DNA from: Desulfospira sp963664655
GTDB taxonomy: Bacteria; Desulfobacterota; Desulfobacteria; Desulfobacterales; Desulfobacteraceae
DNA length: 64,000 nucleotides
Reading direction: 5' to 3'
NCBI GenBank assembly: GCA_963664655.2
Contig: CAXXHM010000001.1
Coordinates: forward strand, 992,001 to 1,056,000
In this document: positions 1 to 9,069 of the stretch, in pieces
How positions within the stretch are numbered: position 1 is the stretch's first letter
How the letters are laid out: the number at the start of each line of letters is the position of its first letter
Position numbers and translations under genes: made by a program
Notes under the pieces: generated by a model
Seen by the model: the letters and a program-made list of their open reading frames with translations, nothing else
Database searches by the model: none
Told to the model about the DNA's origin: nothing

Positions 1-920
1 CTGAAATGGGAGGTTCGCCGGCCTGCCGGAATAAACTGCCGCACCTGGTCGCTGAACACCACCAGGCCGAATTTATCGCCCTGTTTTTCGGCGGCCATGC
101 CAATGCAAAGCCCGGTGTTGATATACTGTTCCAGCATGCTTTCATTAGATATCCCGCCGGACGGTATTCTGCCGGACTCCCTGGCGCTTAACCGGGATGC
201 ATCAATGATCACGTATACATCCCGGGTCTGTTCGATCTGATAGGTTTTGGTCACGGGGACGCCCCGTTTGGCGGTGGCTTTCCAGTGGATATCTTCATAC
301 AGATCACCGGGCAGGTATTCGCGCAGCCGTTCAAACTCGCGCCCCTTTCCCATCATCTTTTGGACATGGCTCCCGGTCTGTTTTCCCGGCAGCCTGGATG
401 CCAGGGTCTTCCATTGGGAAAACAGGTCCGGGTATACCCTGACCTCACAGTGAAGGGCCTGTTTTTTTCTCAGGGTCCAGAGCCCAAACACGGACTCAAT
501 CTCAATGTAACATACCCTGAGAATATACTGTCCCTGCCGGATGCCCGTAATGGGCCACTCAACTGAGACCTTTTGTTTTTCTAATGTTACCTGCCTTGTC
601 TGCCGGGTGTTAAATTGAACCTCAGGCAAGGCCAGCCCTATTTTAAGACTGGTTAAGGACCGGTGTTTGCAGGCAGCGGAAAACAAAACCGGGGTTTCCC
701 GGTTTTTGGACATGCGGACCAATTCTGGAAAATCAACCGAAACCCCTGAAAGGACAGGTTTTGAAATCCATATATCCAGGATTCCCATGCCCGCAGCCCC
801 TAACAGGAGGATGCCTGAAAGGACCGTTCCTGAACGATAAAAAAGAAACAGATAAACCGCCAGGGCGCAAAGGGCCAGATAGCAGATCAGATTTCTTTTG
901 CTGGGGGCAATGGTTATCAT
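1..920 (-). CDS. DUF58 domain protein (3' part cut by window edge)
   Basis: Partial gene; the ATG at 918-920 is in the window and the C-terminus lies beyond base 1. Two hydrophobic segments (about residues 9-50) are followed by a beta-rich region and the DUF58 hallmark near residue 190: GREFERLREYLPGD, then HWKATAKR, and a MIDAS-like IIDASRL near residue 235. DUF58 proteins are membrane-anchored, VWA-like and nearly always encoded beside a MoxR ATPase, as here, where they are thought to be the ATPase's partner. It is the last visible gene of a minus-strand operon, starting 13 nt after the MoxR stop. Family call is firm; the substrate is unknown. Confidence 0.88.
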   Translation of the reverse strand, partial: MITIAPSKRNLICYLALCALAVYLFLFYRSGTVLSGILLLGAAGMGILDIWISKPVLSGVSVDFPELVRMSKNRETPVLFSAACKHRSLTSLKIGLALPEVQFNTRQTRQVTLEKQKVSVEWPITGIRQGQYILRVCYIEIESVFGLWTLRKKQALHCEVRVYPDLFSQWKTLASRLPGKQTGSHVQKMMGKGREFERLREYLPGDLYEDIHWKATAKRGVPVTKTYQIEQTRDVYVIIDASRLSARESGRIPSGGISNESMLEQYINTGLCIGMAAEKQGDKFGLVVFSDQVRQFIPAGRRTSHF

Positions 921-933
921 GGCATTTGCTGAT

Positions 934-1899
934 TTACCTGGGCACAGCCACATCCGTTAAAATCTGGCTGATGACCTCTTTTTCGGACAACCCTTCGATT
1001 TCATACTCGGGCCTGAGGATGATCCGGTGGGAGAGTGCCGGGCCGGCCATTTGCTTGATATCGTCCGGGGTGACAAAATCCCGGCCGTTAACGGCGGCCA
1101 TTGCCCGGGAAGACAGGATAAGGGCCTGGGTCCCCCGGGGGCCTGCCCCGGTAAGCACCGCACTGTGGGTCCGGGTTTTCCGGACCAGATCCACACTGTA
1201 TCGGATCAGCTCTTCACTGATGAAGATATGCTCAAGGGCCTGTTTCAGTTCCGACAGGGACGCCTCCCCCAGCACCGGCTTTACCGCCCCCGAAGCCAGG
1301 GTTCTTTCAGGGGAATCACTGCCTAAAATCCGGTTGGCAAGGACCAGTTCCTCTTCCCGGGACGGGGCATTCATGGTGATCTTGAGCAGAAACCGGTCTT
1401 TCTGGGCTTCGGGCAGGGGATAGGTTCCCTCATATTCGATGGGGTTCTGGGTGGCAAACACGGTGAAATGTTCTGATAAATCAAAGGTTTCCCGGTCAAT
1501 GGTGACGTTTTTTTCCTGCATGGCCTGCAGCAGGGCCGACTGGGTTTTGGCCGGTGCCCGGTTGATTTCATCGGCCAGAAGAAAGGTGGTAAACACCGGG
1601 CCTTTAACCAGGGAAAAACTATTCTCCCTTAAGTTAAAGACATTGGTCCCGGTGATATCTGCGGGCATCAGGTCCGGCGTAAACTGAATCCGTGAAAATT
1701 CACACCCCATGACATGGGCCAGGGTTTTAACAAGAAGGGTTTTTGCCACGCCGGGAACCCCTTCAATAAGGGCATGCTGGCCGGTAAACAGAACAATCAG
1801 GGCCATGTCAATGACATCATCCTGGCCGATAATCACTTTGGCGGCTTCCTGCTTTGTCCTGGCCAGGGTTTCTTTTAAAACAGCGATGGGCTCATCCAT
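934..1899 (-). CDS. MoxR-family AAA+ ATPase
   Basis: 321 residues with Walker A GVPGVAKT (about 48-55), Walker B LLADE (106-110), and the long TQNPIEYEGTYPLPEAQ sensor/arginine region typical of MoxR. MoxR ATPases act as chaperone-like remodelers working with VWA/DUF58 proteins. I chose the ATG at 1899 because AAGGAA precedes it and the family begins shortly before the IIGQ motif; an in-frame extension to 1977 would overlap the upstream gene by 86 nt. The start overlaps the DUF4350 stop by 8 nt, suggesting translational coupling. Confidence 0.93.
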   Translation of the reverse strand: MDEPIAVLKETLARTKQEAAKVIIGQDDVIDMALIVLFTGQHALIEGVPGVAKTLLVKTLAHVMGCEFSRIQFTPDLMPADITGTNVFNLRENSFSLVKGPVFTTFLLADEINRAPAKTQSALLQAMQEKNVTIDRETFDLSEHFTVFATQNPIEYEGTYPLPEAQKDRFLLKITMNAPSREEELVLANRILGSDSPERTLASGAVKPVLGEASLSELKQALEHIFISEELIRYSVDLVRKTRTHSAVLTGAGPRGTQALILSSRAMAAVNGRDFVTPDDIKQMAGPALSHRIILRPEYEIEGLSEKEVISQILTDVAVPR

Positions 1900-3103
1900 G
1901 ATCGGGTTTCCTTTCCCGTAAAATGCGGCTGATCCGGTTGTACTCATCCACCAGACTGGTTTTGGGGCGGACAGCATCCGGTGTTAAGCGGCGGTATCTT
2001 TCGGCATAAGTTTCACCGGCTTCATTGTCAAATAAAAAAGCACTTTTCCAGGCGTTGATACACTGGGGGATCAAGTCGGATTTTTCAATGTGAATTTTTA
2101 ACAGGTTCACCAGGCCTGCCATATGATCTTTGGCAGAGGCCGTATCTTCCGGGGATTGGGCCATCCGGGCCTGGGCCATCTCATTTTGTTGGTCCGGCGG
2201 TATCAGGCTGTAGGCATTTTTCCAGACAAACAGCAGCGCAAAAATGCCGAACAGGGCCACGGGAACGGCAAGGTTGTACTTCCGGATCAGGGTTGAAATC
2301 CCGGCCCGCCGGGTTATCCCGAGATGGGTTTCATCCAGGATGATCGCCTTTTTGCTGCCGCAAAGGTATGCCAGCACGCTGCTGCCGTTGTTTTTGAGCA
2401 AAGACTCATTGCTGAACACATATGAATCAGCGGCCAGAACAATGCTGCCGGTATGACATCGTTTTTCAACCATCACCGGTTGTTCCCCTGAGACAAGGAG
2501 GGGTTTCCACCCCTTTGAAAAAAGATCAAACCAGAGGGGCGACGGCCATGGGACGGGCCCGGTCCTCAAATGCGCCGGCATCTGTTCTCCGGGTTCAGCC
2601 ATCCTGTCCGGTCTTGCGGTTTTGTCGTATTCCAGGGAAAGTTCAAGTTCTTTAAAAAGATCAACACAACCGTCTGACGGGGTATCCGGCTCGCCGGAGC
2701 CTTCTTTGGGGGGCGCTTTTTCCTGTTTGGAAAATGACCTTAAGTTGCCCGGTGTAAAAGCGATGACCAGGCGGCAGCCCGAATCAATCAGGCCCATGAT
2801 CTGATCCAGTTCTTTTTTGGGAATCATGTGGGTCTTTCCTGAAATCACCCCGAGAACAAATATGCAGGACTGTTCAGGCAGCCGTTTAAAGGATTCATAG
2901 TTGCGCCGGATCTTGATGGTGTCCATTTGGCTTAAGGCCTCAAACAAGGCTTTGGTCCCAAGGGGGTCAGAGCGCAGCGATGAATATCGGGGATAAATAT
3001 CCCCGGATTTAAACCGGAGCGAAAACAAATGGGCCATGGCCAGGCAGAACAGGGCCATCAGAACAAAAAACAGTATCTTGAACCTCTTTTTATCCGGCGG
3101 CAT
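1892..3103 (-). CDS. DUF4350 membrane protein
   Basis: About 403 residues: one N-terminal membrane helix (about 8-28), a soluble region opening with YPRYSSLRSDPLGTKALFEA, which is the DUF4350 signature, and a second membrane helix near residue 290 (VALFGIFALLFVW). DUF4350 proteins regularly sit between MoxR/DUF58 and DUF4129 genes, exactly this order; their biochemical role is not known. The ATG at 3103 has AAAGGA upstream; a start 12 codons earlier has no better site. It overlaps both neighbours by 8 and 14 nt. Confidence 0.8.
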   Translation of the reverse strand: MPPDKKRFKILFFVLMALFCLAMAHLFSLRFKSGDIYPRYSSLRSDPLGTKALFEALSQMDTIKIRRNYESFKRLPEQSCIFVLGVISGKTHMIPKKELDQIMGLIDSGCRLVIAFTPGNLRSFSKQEKAPPKEGSGEPDTPSDGCVDLFKELELSLEYDKTARPDRMAEPGEQMPAHLRTGPVPWPSPLWFDLFSKGWKPLLVSGEQPVMVEKRCHTGSIVLAADSYVFSNESLLKNNGSSVLAYLCGSKKAIILDETHLGITRRAGISTLIRKYNLAVPVALFGIFALLFVWKNAYSLIPPDQQNEMAQARMAQSPEDTASAKDHMAGLVNLLKIHIEKSDLIPQCINAWKSAFLFDNEAGETYAERYRRLTPDAVRPKTSLVDEYNRISRILRERKPDHG

Positions 3104-4742
3104 TGGAAATCCTTTGGTGGGCGTCAAAAAAATCTTCAAATATGGCCTGGTTCACCTTTCGCATGCCGTACCAGACCTGGTCAACGGTGTTGACCATATG
3201 GCCGAAGTCACGGACAAGCTGTTCATTTTCAAGGGCTTTTTTCCCAACCTCACGGGTGTATTCCCGGTTGGATTTGTGCCCGGCAATCCGGATAAAGTTC
3301 TGGTGGGCAAGGCCGGCCAGGGTCCCCAGATACACCGCGCGAACGGCCAGCCTGAAATCGCCTTTTTCCATCAATTCTCTGCCCAGGTCCACCCACCGAT
3401 CAGGCGGCAGCTGGTCTGCCAGCACCCCGTCATCGTTGATATCCGGAAGGGCGGCCGCTTTTTCGGATGGTTTTGCCAAAGGGTCTTGTTTAAAAAGGGA
3501 TCTTAAAAAAATCAGCAGCAAGATCAGGGCTGCCCCCAGCAGCCCTGCGGCCAGTAACTTTGGGTTCATCAGGCTTTTGGGCGCCGGTGCCTGGGGCGTC
3601 CCGGGCGGTTTGGGTTTTAATTTGTCCAGCCATTCAAAAAAGGCGTTCACCCAGGATGCCGCCACCTTACAGGCCCCCTTTATCTGAGAAAAAATCCATT
3701 CCATGCTTTTGTAAAAAAAGCCGGGGGGGGCATCTGTGGCGGCCTTTTTTTCCATGGGCAGGCGCCAGGCATACTCCCTTTGGGCCATGGTTTGCTCAAT
3801 GGCGTTTCCAAGTTTCCGGGCATCCACACTCAGGGTGACGGGGGCCTGCTTTTCACGGGAAATCCCGTCATGGGCACGGGCATCCGGTGCCACCCAAAAG
3901 GGAAGGATACAAATAAACACGACAGCCATTTTGGAAGCCGATTTGATCAGGTTAAACCGGGCAATCAGGTCCTGGCCGGTTTCCAGAGACCTGTATTCGT
4001 ATGTTTCAAGGACAATTATAATTTTGATGACCGGGTCAACACACAGATGGGTGACCACCGCCACGGAAAACAGATAGGTGGTGTTCATGGGATTAAAGCC
4101 GCCCATGGTAAAAACCGAATCAAGGCCGAAAAGCATTTTGGCCAGAAAGGGCAGGCTGTATAAGGTAACGGCTATATTAACCGCCACAAAAAGGCCGAAC
4201 ATCAGAACAATCAGCATCACCAGATAATTGATACCCCCATAGGCCTGAGCCATTTTAAAATTTTCCTTGATCATTTTTTTTAAAGGAACCCGCTCCCGGA
4301 CAGGTTGGATCAGGATGTACTGATACAGGGTATAGGCCCAGACAAAGGGGATGGTCACCACCAGGGCCACCGGCAGGATCACCATGCCGGTGGCCTGGAC
4401 AATGGTCTGGGCCGTGACCAGCCGGAAAACAGATCCAATGGACCAGGACGGCATAACACCCCGGCTGACAAATGCATATGTTTTTAAAGCAAACACGGCT
4501 TGCCAGGCCTTCATCCAGACAAACAGCAGGGCCAGGCCAAGGGATGCCGTAATGCAGCGGTCTTTGGCATAGGCATTCTGGCCCATGTCGTTCCAGAAGT
4601 AGAGCAGCCCCAGCAAAAACGGCATGGTCCCCAGACAATAGGGGATAAATGATGCCACGGGCATGTTCCGGGCAACAAAAAACGCCTCTTCGATCAGGCG
4701 GATGGCCCGGGCGCCCTTATGTTTATTTATATCTGATGCCAT
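3090..4742 (-). CDS. Multi-pass membrane protein with C-terminal DUF4129
   Basis: 550 residues with roughly six to seven hydrophobic segments in the first 260, a low-complexity proline/lysine stretch (about 375-390), one more membrane helix near 395-415 (LLAAGLLGAALILLLIFL), and a cytoplasmic tail (about 450-500, WVDLGRELMEKGDFRLAVRA) matching DUF4129. DUF4129 is a recurrent partner of MoxR/DUF58 clusters; function unproven. It overlaps the next upstream gene by 16 nt, so the operon is densely coupled. Confidence 0.78.
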   Translation of the reverse strand: MASDINKHKGARAIRLIEEAFFVARNMPVASFIPYCLGTMPFLLGLLYFWNDMGQNAYAKDRCITASLGLALLFVWMKAWQAVFALKTYAFVSRGVMPSWSIGSVFRLVTAQTIVQATGMVILPVALVVTIPFVWAYTLYQYILIQPVRERVPLKKMIKENFKMAQAYGGINYLVMLIVLMFGLFVAVNIAVTLYSLPFLAKMLFGLDSVFTMGGFNPMNTTYLFSVAVVTHLCVDPVIKIIIVLETYEYRSLETGQDLIARFNLIKSASKMAVVFICILPFWVAPDARAHDGISREKQAPVTLSVDARKLGNAIEQTMAQREYAWRLPMEKKAATDAPPGFFYKSMEWIFSQIKGACKVAASWVNAFFEWLDKLKPKPPGTPQAPAPKSLMNPKLLAAGLLGAALILLLIFLRSLFKQDPLAKPSEKAAALPDINDDGVLADQLPPDRWVDLGRELMEKGDFRLAVRAVYLGTLAGLAHQNFIRIAGHKSNREYTREVGKKALENEQLVRDFGHMVNTVDQVWYGMRKVNQAIFEDFFDAHQRISNAAG

Positions 4743-5062
4743 AGATCCTTCCAGAGCGATCCTTCATGAAAGGATGCCGGCAGGGTCAGCAGCACCTGGC
4801 CCCAATTATAAAAAAAGAACCATAAAAACAGCAACGCCCCGAAAAACAGGGCTGTTTCCATGATCATGGAGGCGGGACGGGAGGGGGCCGGGGCCGCTGA
4901 TATGGCCTGAAGGCAGTTGGCGCATAACACCCGGTTTTCATGTTCGGTCACGCATTCCCGGCAAAAATACCGGCCGCATTCCGGACAGATGGCTGCGGCC
5001 TCCCGGTCAGGGTGGTTAAAACATCGCTTTCTTCTTAACTCAGTCAGCGGGGCGGCACTCAT
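4727..5062 (-). CDS. Small B-box-like zinc-binding membrane protein
   Basis: 111 residues. The N-terminal half carries a cysteine/histidine module, CFNHPDREAAAICPECGR followed by FCRECV and CANC, which looks like a B-box/treble-clef zinc site. The C-terminal half has one strongly hydrophobic helix (ETALFFGALLFLWFFFYNW) and a short tail. I start at the ATG at 5062, four bases after the preceding stop; a longer frame to 5131 would overlap the neighbour. The same module recurs in the next two zinc proteins of the operon. No specific function can be assigned. Confidence 0.72.
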   Translation of the reverse strand: MSAAPLTELRRKRCFNHPDREAAAICPECGRYFCRECVTEHENRVLCANCLQAISAAPAPSRPASMIMETALFFGALLFLWFFFYNWGQVLLTLPASFHEGSLWKDLWHQI

Positions 5063-5066
5063 GGGT

Positions 5067-6065
5067 TTAATGTCTTTCGAATTTGCGGACACAGACAGCG
5101 CCTGAAATCCCCAATAAAAAGAAAGAAACAATCAAAAAAATATCCATTCCCAAAATCACAGGATACTGAAACGGGTCTGTCCGGGATAAGAGTTTGATCA
5201 TTTCCCAGGAATTGTATGAAATCGCATGGACATGCTCGATATCCTGAAACATGGCAAGGAACAGCTCCACGTAGCCCAGAATTCCCGCCGCCACCAGAAG
5301 GATAAGGCAAAGAACCGTGATGGTTTTCACCGTTGAAGCAAGGGGGCTGCCGACCTGTTTGATCACGGCAACAATGCTGACGGCAAACCCGGCCAGAAAC
5401 ACCAGCCCGGTCAGGACGGTCAGCATCGGCCACCTTATAAAGAGATAAGCGGTTGAAATCATGCCGCTTAAGATCAACAGTGCGAATAAGGCCCGGTGCC
5501 AGGCCATGGTGGCCTGGTCTTTTTTACCGTGTTTTAAGAGGGCGGCCGGTTGCTGTCCGCCCACCTGTTGTATTCCGGCAGCCAAAGCCGCCGGCAACAG
5601 GCGCCCCTGGGCCGCTTCTATTTTCGGGACAATGAGATCCGTGAATTTCTGGGCTGTTTTCATGGTGTTCACCGGGGAGAGTTTTTCTTTTTGAACCGAT
5701 GAATAAATCCAGCATTCACAGCCAGGCCCCTTAAGAAACGAACGAACCGTAACAAAAAGCCCGATCAGGCACAGGCCCCCCAAAATGATATCCATGGGGG
5801 CTGCCCCGTTTTTCCAGCACACCAGGCAAAGGGCACCGGTGATCAACACCAAAAGGAGCCTGATCCACTTCCCATAGGATGGTCCCTTTTGCCTGACCAG
5901 GTTTAAGGCCTGAATATCCTTAAAATAAAACCGCCGATAGGTCTCAGAAACACCCGTGGACTGGACCAGCAGCAAATGGTCCCGGCCAATCCAGAGCCTG
6001 TCGTTTCCGATAAACTTCTTTTTTTTTGCACCAAATTTTTGATAATCCGGGGTTTCAGTTTCCAT
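5067..6065 (-). CDS. Hypothetical multi-pass membrane protein
   Basis: 332 residues. An N-terminal soluble part (RLWIGRDHLLLVQSTG, then RRFYFKDIQALNL, about residues 23-60) resembles a small beta-sheet membrane-associated domain; it is followed by about six hydrophobic segments arranged as two pairs, a soluble linker rich in Q/A (about 140-185), then further helices. I do not recognise the family. Position inside the MoxR/DUF58 operon, 4 nt upstream of the B-box gene, is the only functional clue. Confidence 0.65.
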   Translation of the reverse strand: METETPDYQKFGAKKKKFIGNDRLWIGRDHLLLVQSTGVSETYRRFYFKDIQALNLVRQKGPSYGKWIRLLLVLITGALCLVCWKNGAAPMDIILGGLCLIGLFVTVRSFLKGPGCECWIYSSVQKEKLSPVNTMKTAQKFTDLIVPKIEAAQGRLLPAALAAGIQQVGGQQPAALLKHGKKDQATMAWHRALFALLILSGMISTAYLFIRWPMLTVLTGLVFLAGFAVSIVAVIKQVGSPLASTVKTITVLCLILLVAAGILGYVELFLAMFQDIEHVHAISYNSWEMIKLLSRTDPFQYPVILGMDIFLIVSFFLLGISGAVCVRKFERH

Positions 6066-6077
6066 AATCGGTATACT

Positions 6078-6155
6078 TTAGCTGTTAGCCATTAGCTTTT
6101 AGCTTTTAGCGGTTAGCCTTCGGGTGTACTAAAAAAGCTAACGGCTAATGGCTTT
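6078..6155. repeat. Inverted heptamer-based repeat (TTAGCNN type)
   Basis: The 92-bp gap between two operon genes is mostly an array of 7-nt units (TTAGCTG, TTAGCCA, TTAGCTT) on one side and the inverse on the other, so that AGCCATTAGC pairs with GCTAATGGCT and GGTTAGC with GCTAACGG around a 20-nt loop. A relative lies at 23268-23343. Being inside an operon, it would form a hairpin in the transcript. Confidence 0.75.
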
Positions 6156-6157
6156 AA

Positions 6158-6742
6158 TTAAGTGAACGGCCCGTGAACCATCCGCATAATCAATCCTGCC
6201 CAGGCAACAATTTGGGCGCAGGACAGGACCAGGGCCGCAACGGCCCGCCACCGCCTGCCCCTGGGAACAACAGAGCCTTTGGATTTCCAATGTTTGAATG
6301 TGAAATAAATGGCAACCGGCGCGGTGATGCAGGTTGCCCAGATAAACACCAGACTGATCAGGGGCAGGATGCTGATCCTCAAGGCCAGGCTGTCATACAG
6401 CACCCGGTGGGTCTCAAGCCCAGCCAGCTGGTTCTTCTCTTTTTCCAAGGCCATGCAGGGAAAGCAGATGTGGGTTCCGTCCATGTCAATATCACATAAC
6501 GAACATAAAAACCGGCCGCAGGAGGCACAGGCCGCCACCGCCTTTTTAGACGGGTGGTAATAACAGCCGGCATCATCGGCCACCACCAGGGCCTGGTCCC
6601 TGTCTTTTTGTTTTTCCGGTCTTACGGCAGCCGGAAAAACATCGGTCCGGATCATGGCCCGGCAATGGGGACAGAGACTGAACGTCTGGATGTTGACGGC
6701 CCCGGGATCAATGGGGGCGCTGCATTTTTCACACTGGATCAT
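6158..6742 (-). CDS. Zinc-ribbon plus B-box-like membrane protein
   Basis: 194 residues. Residues 4-27 have a zinc ribbon (CEKC then CPHC). Residues about 60-96 have CYYHPSKKAVAACASCGR, FLCSLC and CFPC, the same module as in the 111-aa protein downstream. Two membrane helices follow (about 124-148 and 165-188) separated by a basic loop. It is in the MoxR/DUF58 operon. Function unknown; an adaptor or membrane-anchored binding protein is an inference only. Confidence 0.72.
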   Translation of the reverse strand: MIQCEKCSAPIDPGAVNIQTFSLCPHCRAMIRTDVFPAAVRPEKQKDRDQALVVADDAGCYYHPSKKAVAACASCGRFLCSLCDIDMDGTHICFPCMALEKEKNQLAGLETHRVLYDSLALRISILPLISLVFIWATCITAPVAIYFTFKHWKSKGSVVPRGRRWRAVAALVLSCAQIVAWAGLIMRMVHGPFT

Positions 6743-6761
6743 ATAAATAAGCGGCCTGGAG

Positions 6762-7547
6762 CTATCCCTGTTTTTTAATCACCCTTGTGGCGCAAATTCT
6801 ATCATGCAGGGTCCGTTTTTCTGCATCAAACCCGGCCATGATATAGCCAATCAAAAGGATCATGCCGCTGAGCATTTCCCCAAAGAACCGGGCAAACGCC
6901 CTTAAATAAGAGACCTTCTGGTTTTCAGCGGTCACCACCCGAAGCCCGCAGGCCATTTTGCCCGGCGTGGCCCCAAACTTGCCAATAAACCATGTGGCGT
7001 AAAAAATCGTGATCCCCCACTGGAACAAGCTCAGGATAATGGAAGGAATGATTACGGATTTAAAGGCTGCCGGGTCCGACATCCCGGCGGGGTCCATCTT
7101 GGGCATGATCAGCCAGCCAAGGGGAATGGCAATGGCATAATTGACAATGGTCATGATAATATAATCAATGATCTTGGCCCCAAAGCGGATCCAGAATCCC
7201 CCATATGCCATTGGCGTGGTCTGCACCCCTTCACGAAGTTTTTGCAAAAAGGCCGGTTTGCAGGTTTCACAGACCAGAGATCCCTGAAATGAAACCAGCT
7301 CATCCTGGAAAAAAAGCCGGCCGCATTCGGTACAGATTTCCTTGAGCCGATGCGCCTCAGGCACCTGATCCACGGGTGGCTCAGCTCCCTTCAAAGTCTC
7401 AACCCTCTCAAAAGGGGTCCACTCGTTAATGTCACCATTTTGCACCAGGGTGTCCGGCGTGACCGTCCCCTCGCCAACTAGGGATTCAAATTCTTCATCA
7501 CTGAACGGCCCTTTGGTCTCCCCGTCAGCGGCATAATACCAGTCCAT
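6762..7547 (-). CDS. GYF_2 / RDD-family membrane protein
   Basis: 261 residues in three parts: an N-terminal GYF_2 (DUF4339-like) fold (1-53, WYYAADGETKGPFSDEEF, EWTPFE), a zinc pair-of-knuckles (CTECGR near 74, CETC near 96), and an RDD transmembrane domain (about 115-255; RFGAKIIDYII, FGATPGKMACGLRVV, and RTLHDRICATRVI). RDD domains occur in transporters or transport-associated proteins. As first gene of the minus operon it is preceded by a large hairpin element. Specific role unknown. Confidence 0.82.
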   Translation of the reverse strand: MDWYYAADGETKGPFSDEEFESLVGEGTVTPDTLVQNGDINEWTPFERVETLKGAEPPVDQVPEAHRLKEICTECGRLFFQDELVSFQGSLVCETCKPAFLQKLREGVQTTPMAYGGFWIRFGAKIIDYIIMTIVNYAIAIPLGWLIMPKMDPAGMSDPAAFKSVIIPSIILSLFQWGITIFYATWFIGKFGATPGKMACGLRVVTAENQKVSYLRAFARFFGEMLSGMILLIGYIMAGFDAEKRTLHDRICATRVIKKQG

Positions 7548-7590
7548 GCGTTCCCCCCATTTTTAATCACTATCGTCTGAATAAAAACCA

Positions 7591-7717
7591 GTGTTTGGAC
7601 GAAAAGTTGCCCAGATGCAAGGCGCAGAAAAAATGGCAACCGGAGCAACCTTCAGGGTTGTGAGGATTGTCATTTTTTCTGCAACGCGGCAGATGGGTGA
7701 CTTTTCGTTCAAACACC
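7591..7717. repeat. 127-bp imperfect inverted-repeat element
   Basis: Arms at 7591-7640 and 7668-7717 are near-perfect reverse complements: the left begins GTGTTTGGACGAAAAGT and the right ends ACTTTTCGTTCAAACAC, with the inner parts around CGCAGAAAAAATG pairing too. The centre carries CAACC-TTCAG-GGTTG. It fills the space between gdhA and the RDD operon and ends three bases from the gdhA stop codon. A one-arm relative is at 12820-12875. Probably a MITE/REP-like sequence that could also end gdhA transcription. Confidence 0.82.
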
Positions 7718-7719
7718 AG

Positions 7720-9069
7720 TTAAACCACGCCCTGGTCCATCATGGCGTCCGCCACCTTGACAAAGCCGGCAATATTGGCCCCGTTCATGTAATTGCCCGG
7801 GGTGCCGTATTCCCGGGAGGCTTCTAAACAGGCCGTATGAATGGACTGCATGATATGCTTGAGTTTGGCTTCCACCTCGTCTCTGGGCCACTTGATCCGC
7901 ATGGAATTCTGGGACATTTCAAGGGCGGACACGGCAACGCCGCCGGCATTGGAGGCCTTGCCCGGGGCGTAAAGAATCCCGGCATCCAGAAACACGTCAA
8001 TGCCTTGGGGGGTGGTGGGCATGTTGGCCCCTTCACAGACCGATGTCACCTTGTTTTTCACCAGGTTGGCCGCATCTTTTTCATTGATCTCATTCTGGGT
8101 GGCTGACGGAAAGGCGCAGTCTGCCTTATGGTCCCAAAGGGGGTTATGGTCGGCAGACGGATCCACAGGCGTGTACACGGCTTCGGGATACTTGTCCGCA
8201 TACGCTTTGATTCTGGCCCGTTTGACATTTTTAAGATACATGACGTACTGAAGTTTTTCGCCATTAATGCCTTTTTCATCAAAAATATACCCGGAAGAAT
8301 CAGACAGGGTAATCACCTTCCCGCCCAGCTGATTGATCTTTTCCGTGGTGTACTGGGCCACGTTGCCGGAACCGGACACCAGGCAGTGCTTTCCCTTAAG
8401 GCTCTGGTTTTTGGTTTTGAGCATTTCATCGGCAAAGAACACAGACCCGTACCCCGTGGCCTCGGGCCGGATCAGGCTGCCGCCCCAGTTCAGGCTTTTG
8501 CCGGTGAGCACCCCGGAAAATTCATTCTTTAACTTTTTATACATGCCAAACAAAAACCCGATCTCCCTGGCCCCGACACCGATATCCCCTGCCGGCACGT
8601 CGGTATCCGGCCCCAAATGACGGAACAGCTCTGCCATGAAGCTCTGGCAAAAGCGCATGACCTCGTTGTCTGATTTCCCCTTGGGATCAAAGTCGGAGCC
8701 GCCTTTGCCGCCCCCGATGGGCAGGGTGGTCAGGGCGTTTTTAAATACCTGCTCAAACGCCAGGAACTTTAAGATGGACAGGTTCACCGACGGATGAAAC
8801 CGCAAGCCTCCCTTATAGGGGCCGATGGCAGAGTTCATTTCAATTCTGAACCCCCGGTTGACCTGGACCTTTCCCTGATCGTCCACCCAGGGGACCCGGA
8901 ACTGGATCACCCGCTCTGGCTCAACGATCCGCTCAACAATTCCCGCATGCCGGTACTCGGGATTTCTGTCCAGCACCGGCTTGACGGATCCCACCACTTC
9001 GGTGACCGCCTGGTGGAACTCCTTTTCGTAAGGATCCCTGGCCGTTACGATATCCATGATTGTGTCCAT
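7720..9069 (-). CDS. gdhA: NADP-type glutamate dehydrogenase
   Basis: 449 residues, the usual length of hexameric bacterial GDH. It carries the substrate/catalytic segment GPYKGGLRFHPSVN, the glycine-rich LPIGGGKGGSDFDPKGK with the catalytic lysine, the PAGDIGVGAREIGF loop, and a Rossmann motif (VSGSGNVAQYTTEK, about 238-251). The enzyme interconverts 2-oxoglutarate plus ammonium and glutamate in the cytoplasm; the NADP preference follows from similarity to GdhA. The ATG at 9069 has AGGAGAG seven bases upstream. Single-gene unit. Confidence 0.95.
   Translation of the reverse strand: MDTIMDIVTARDPYEKEFHQAVTEVVGSVKPVLDRNPEYRHAGIVERIVEPERVIQFRVPWVDDQGKVQVNRGFRIEMNSAIGPYKGGLRFHPSVNLSILKFLAFEQVFKNALTTLPIGGGKGGSDFDPKGKSDNEVMRFCQSFMAELFRHLGPDTDVPAGDIGVGAREIGFLFGMYKKLKNEFSGVLTGKSLNWGGSLIRPEATGYGSVFFADEMLKTKNQSLKGKHCLVSGSGNVAQYTTEKINQLGGKVITLSDSSGYIFDEKGINGEKLQYVMYLKNVKRARIKAYADKYPEAVYTPVDPSADHNPLWDHKADCAFPSATQNEINEKDAANLVKNKVTSVCEGANMPTTPQGIDVFLDAGILYAPGKASNAGGVAVSALEMSQNSMRIKWPRDEVEAKLKHIMQSIHTACLEASREYGTPGNYMNGANIAGFVKVADAMMDQGVV

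Noticed and set aside
761..1423. Long open frame opposite the DUF58 and MoxR genes
   Set aside because: It is antisense to two clearly conserved proteins and has no recognisable product. Similar antisense frames at 3103-3687, 14456-15217, 24717-25583 and 40724-41503 were dismissed for the same reason.
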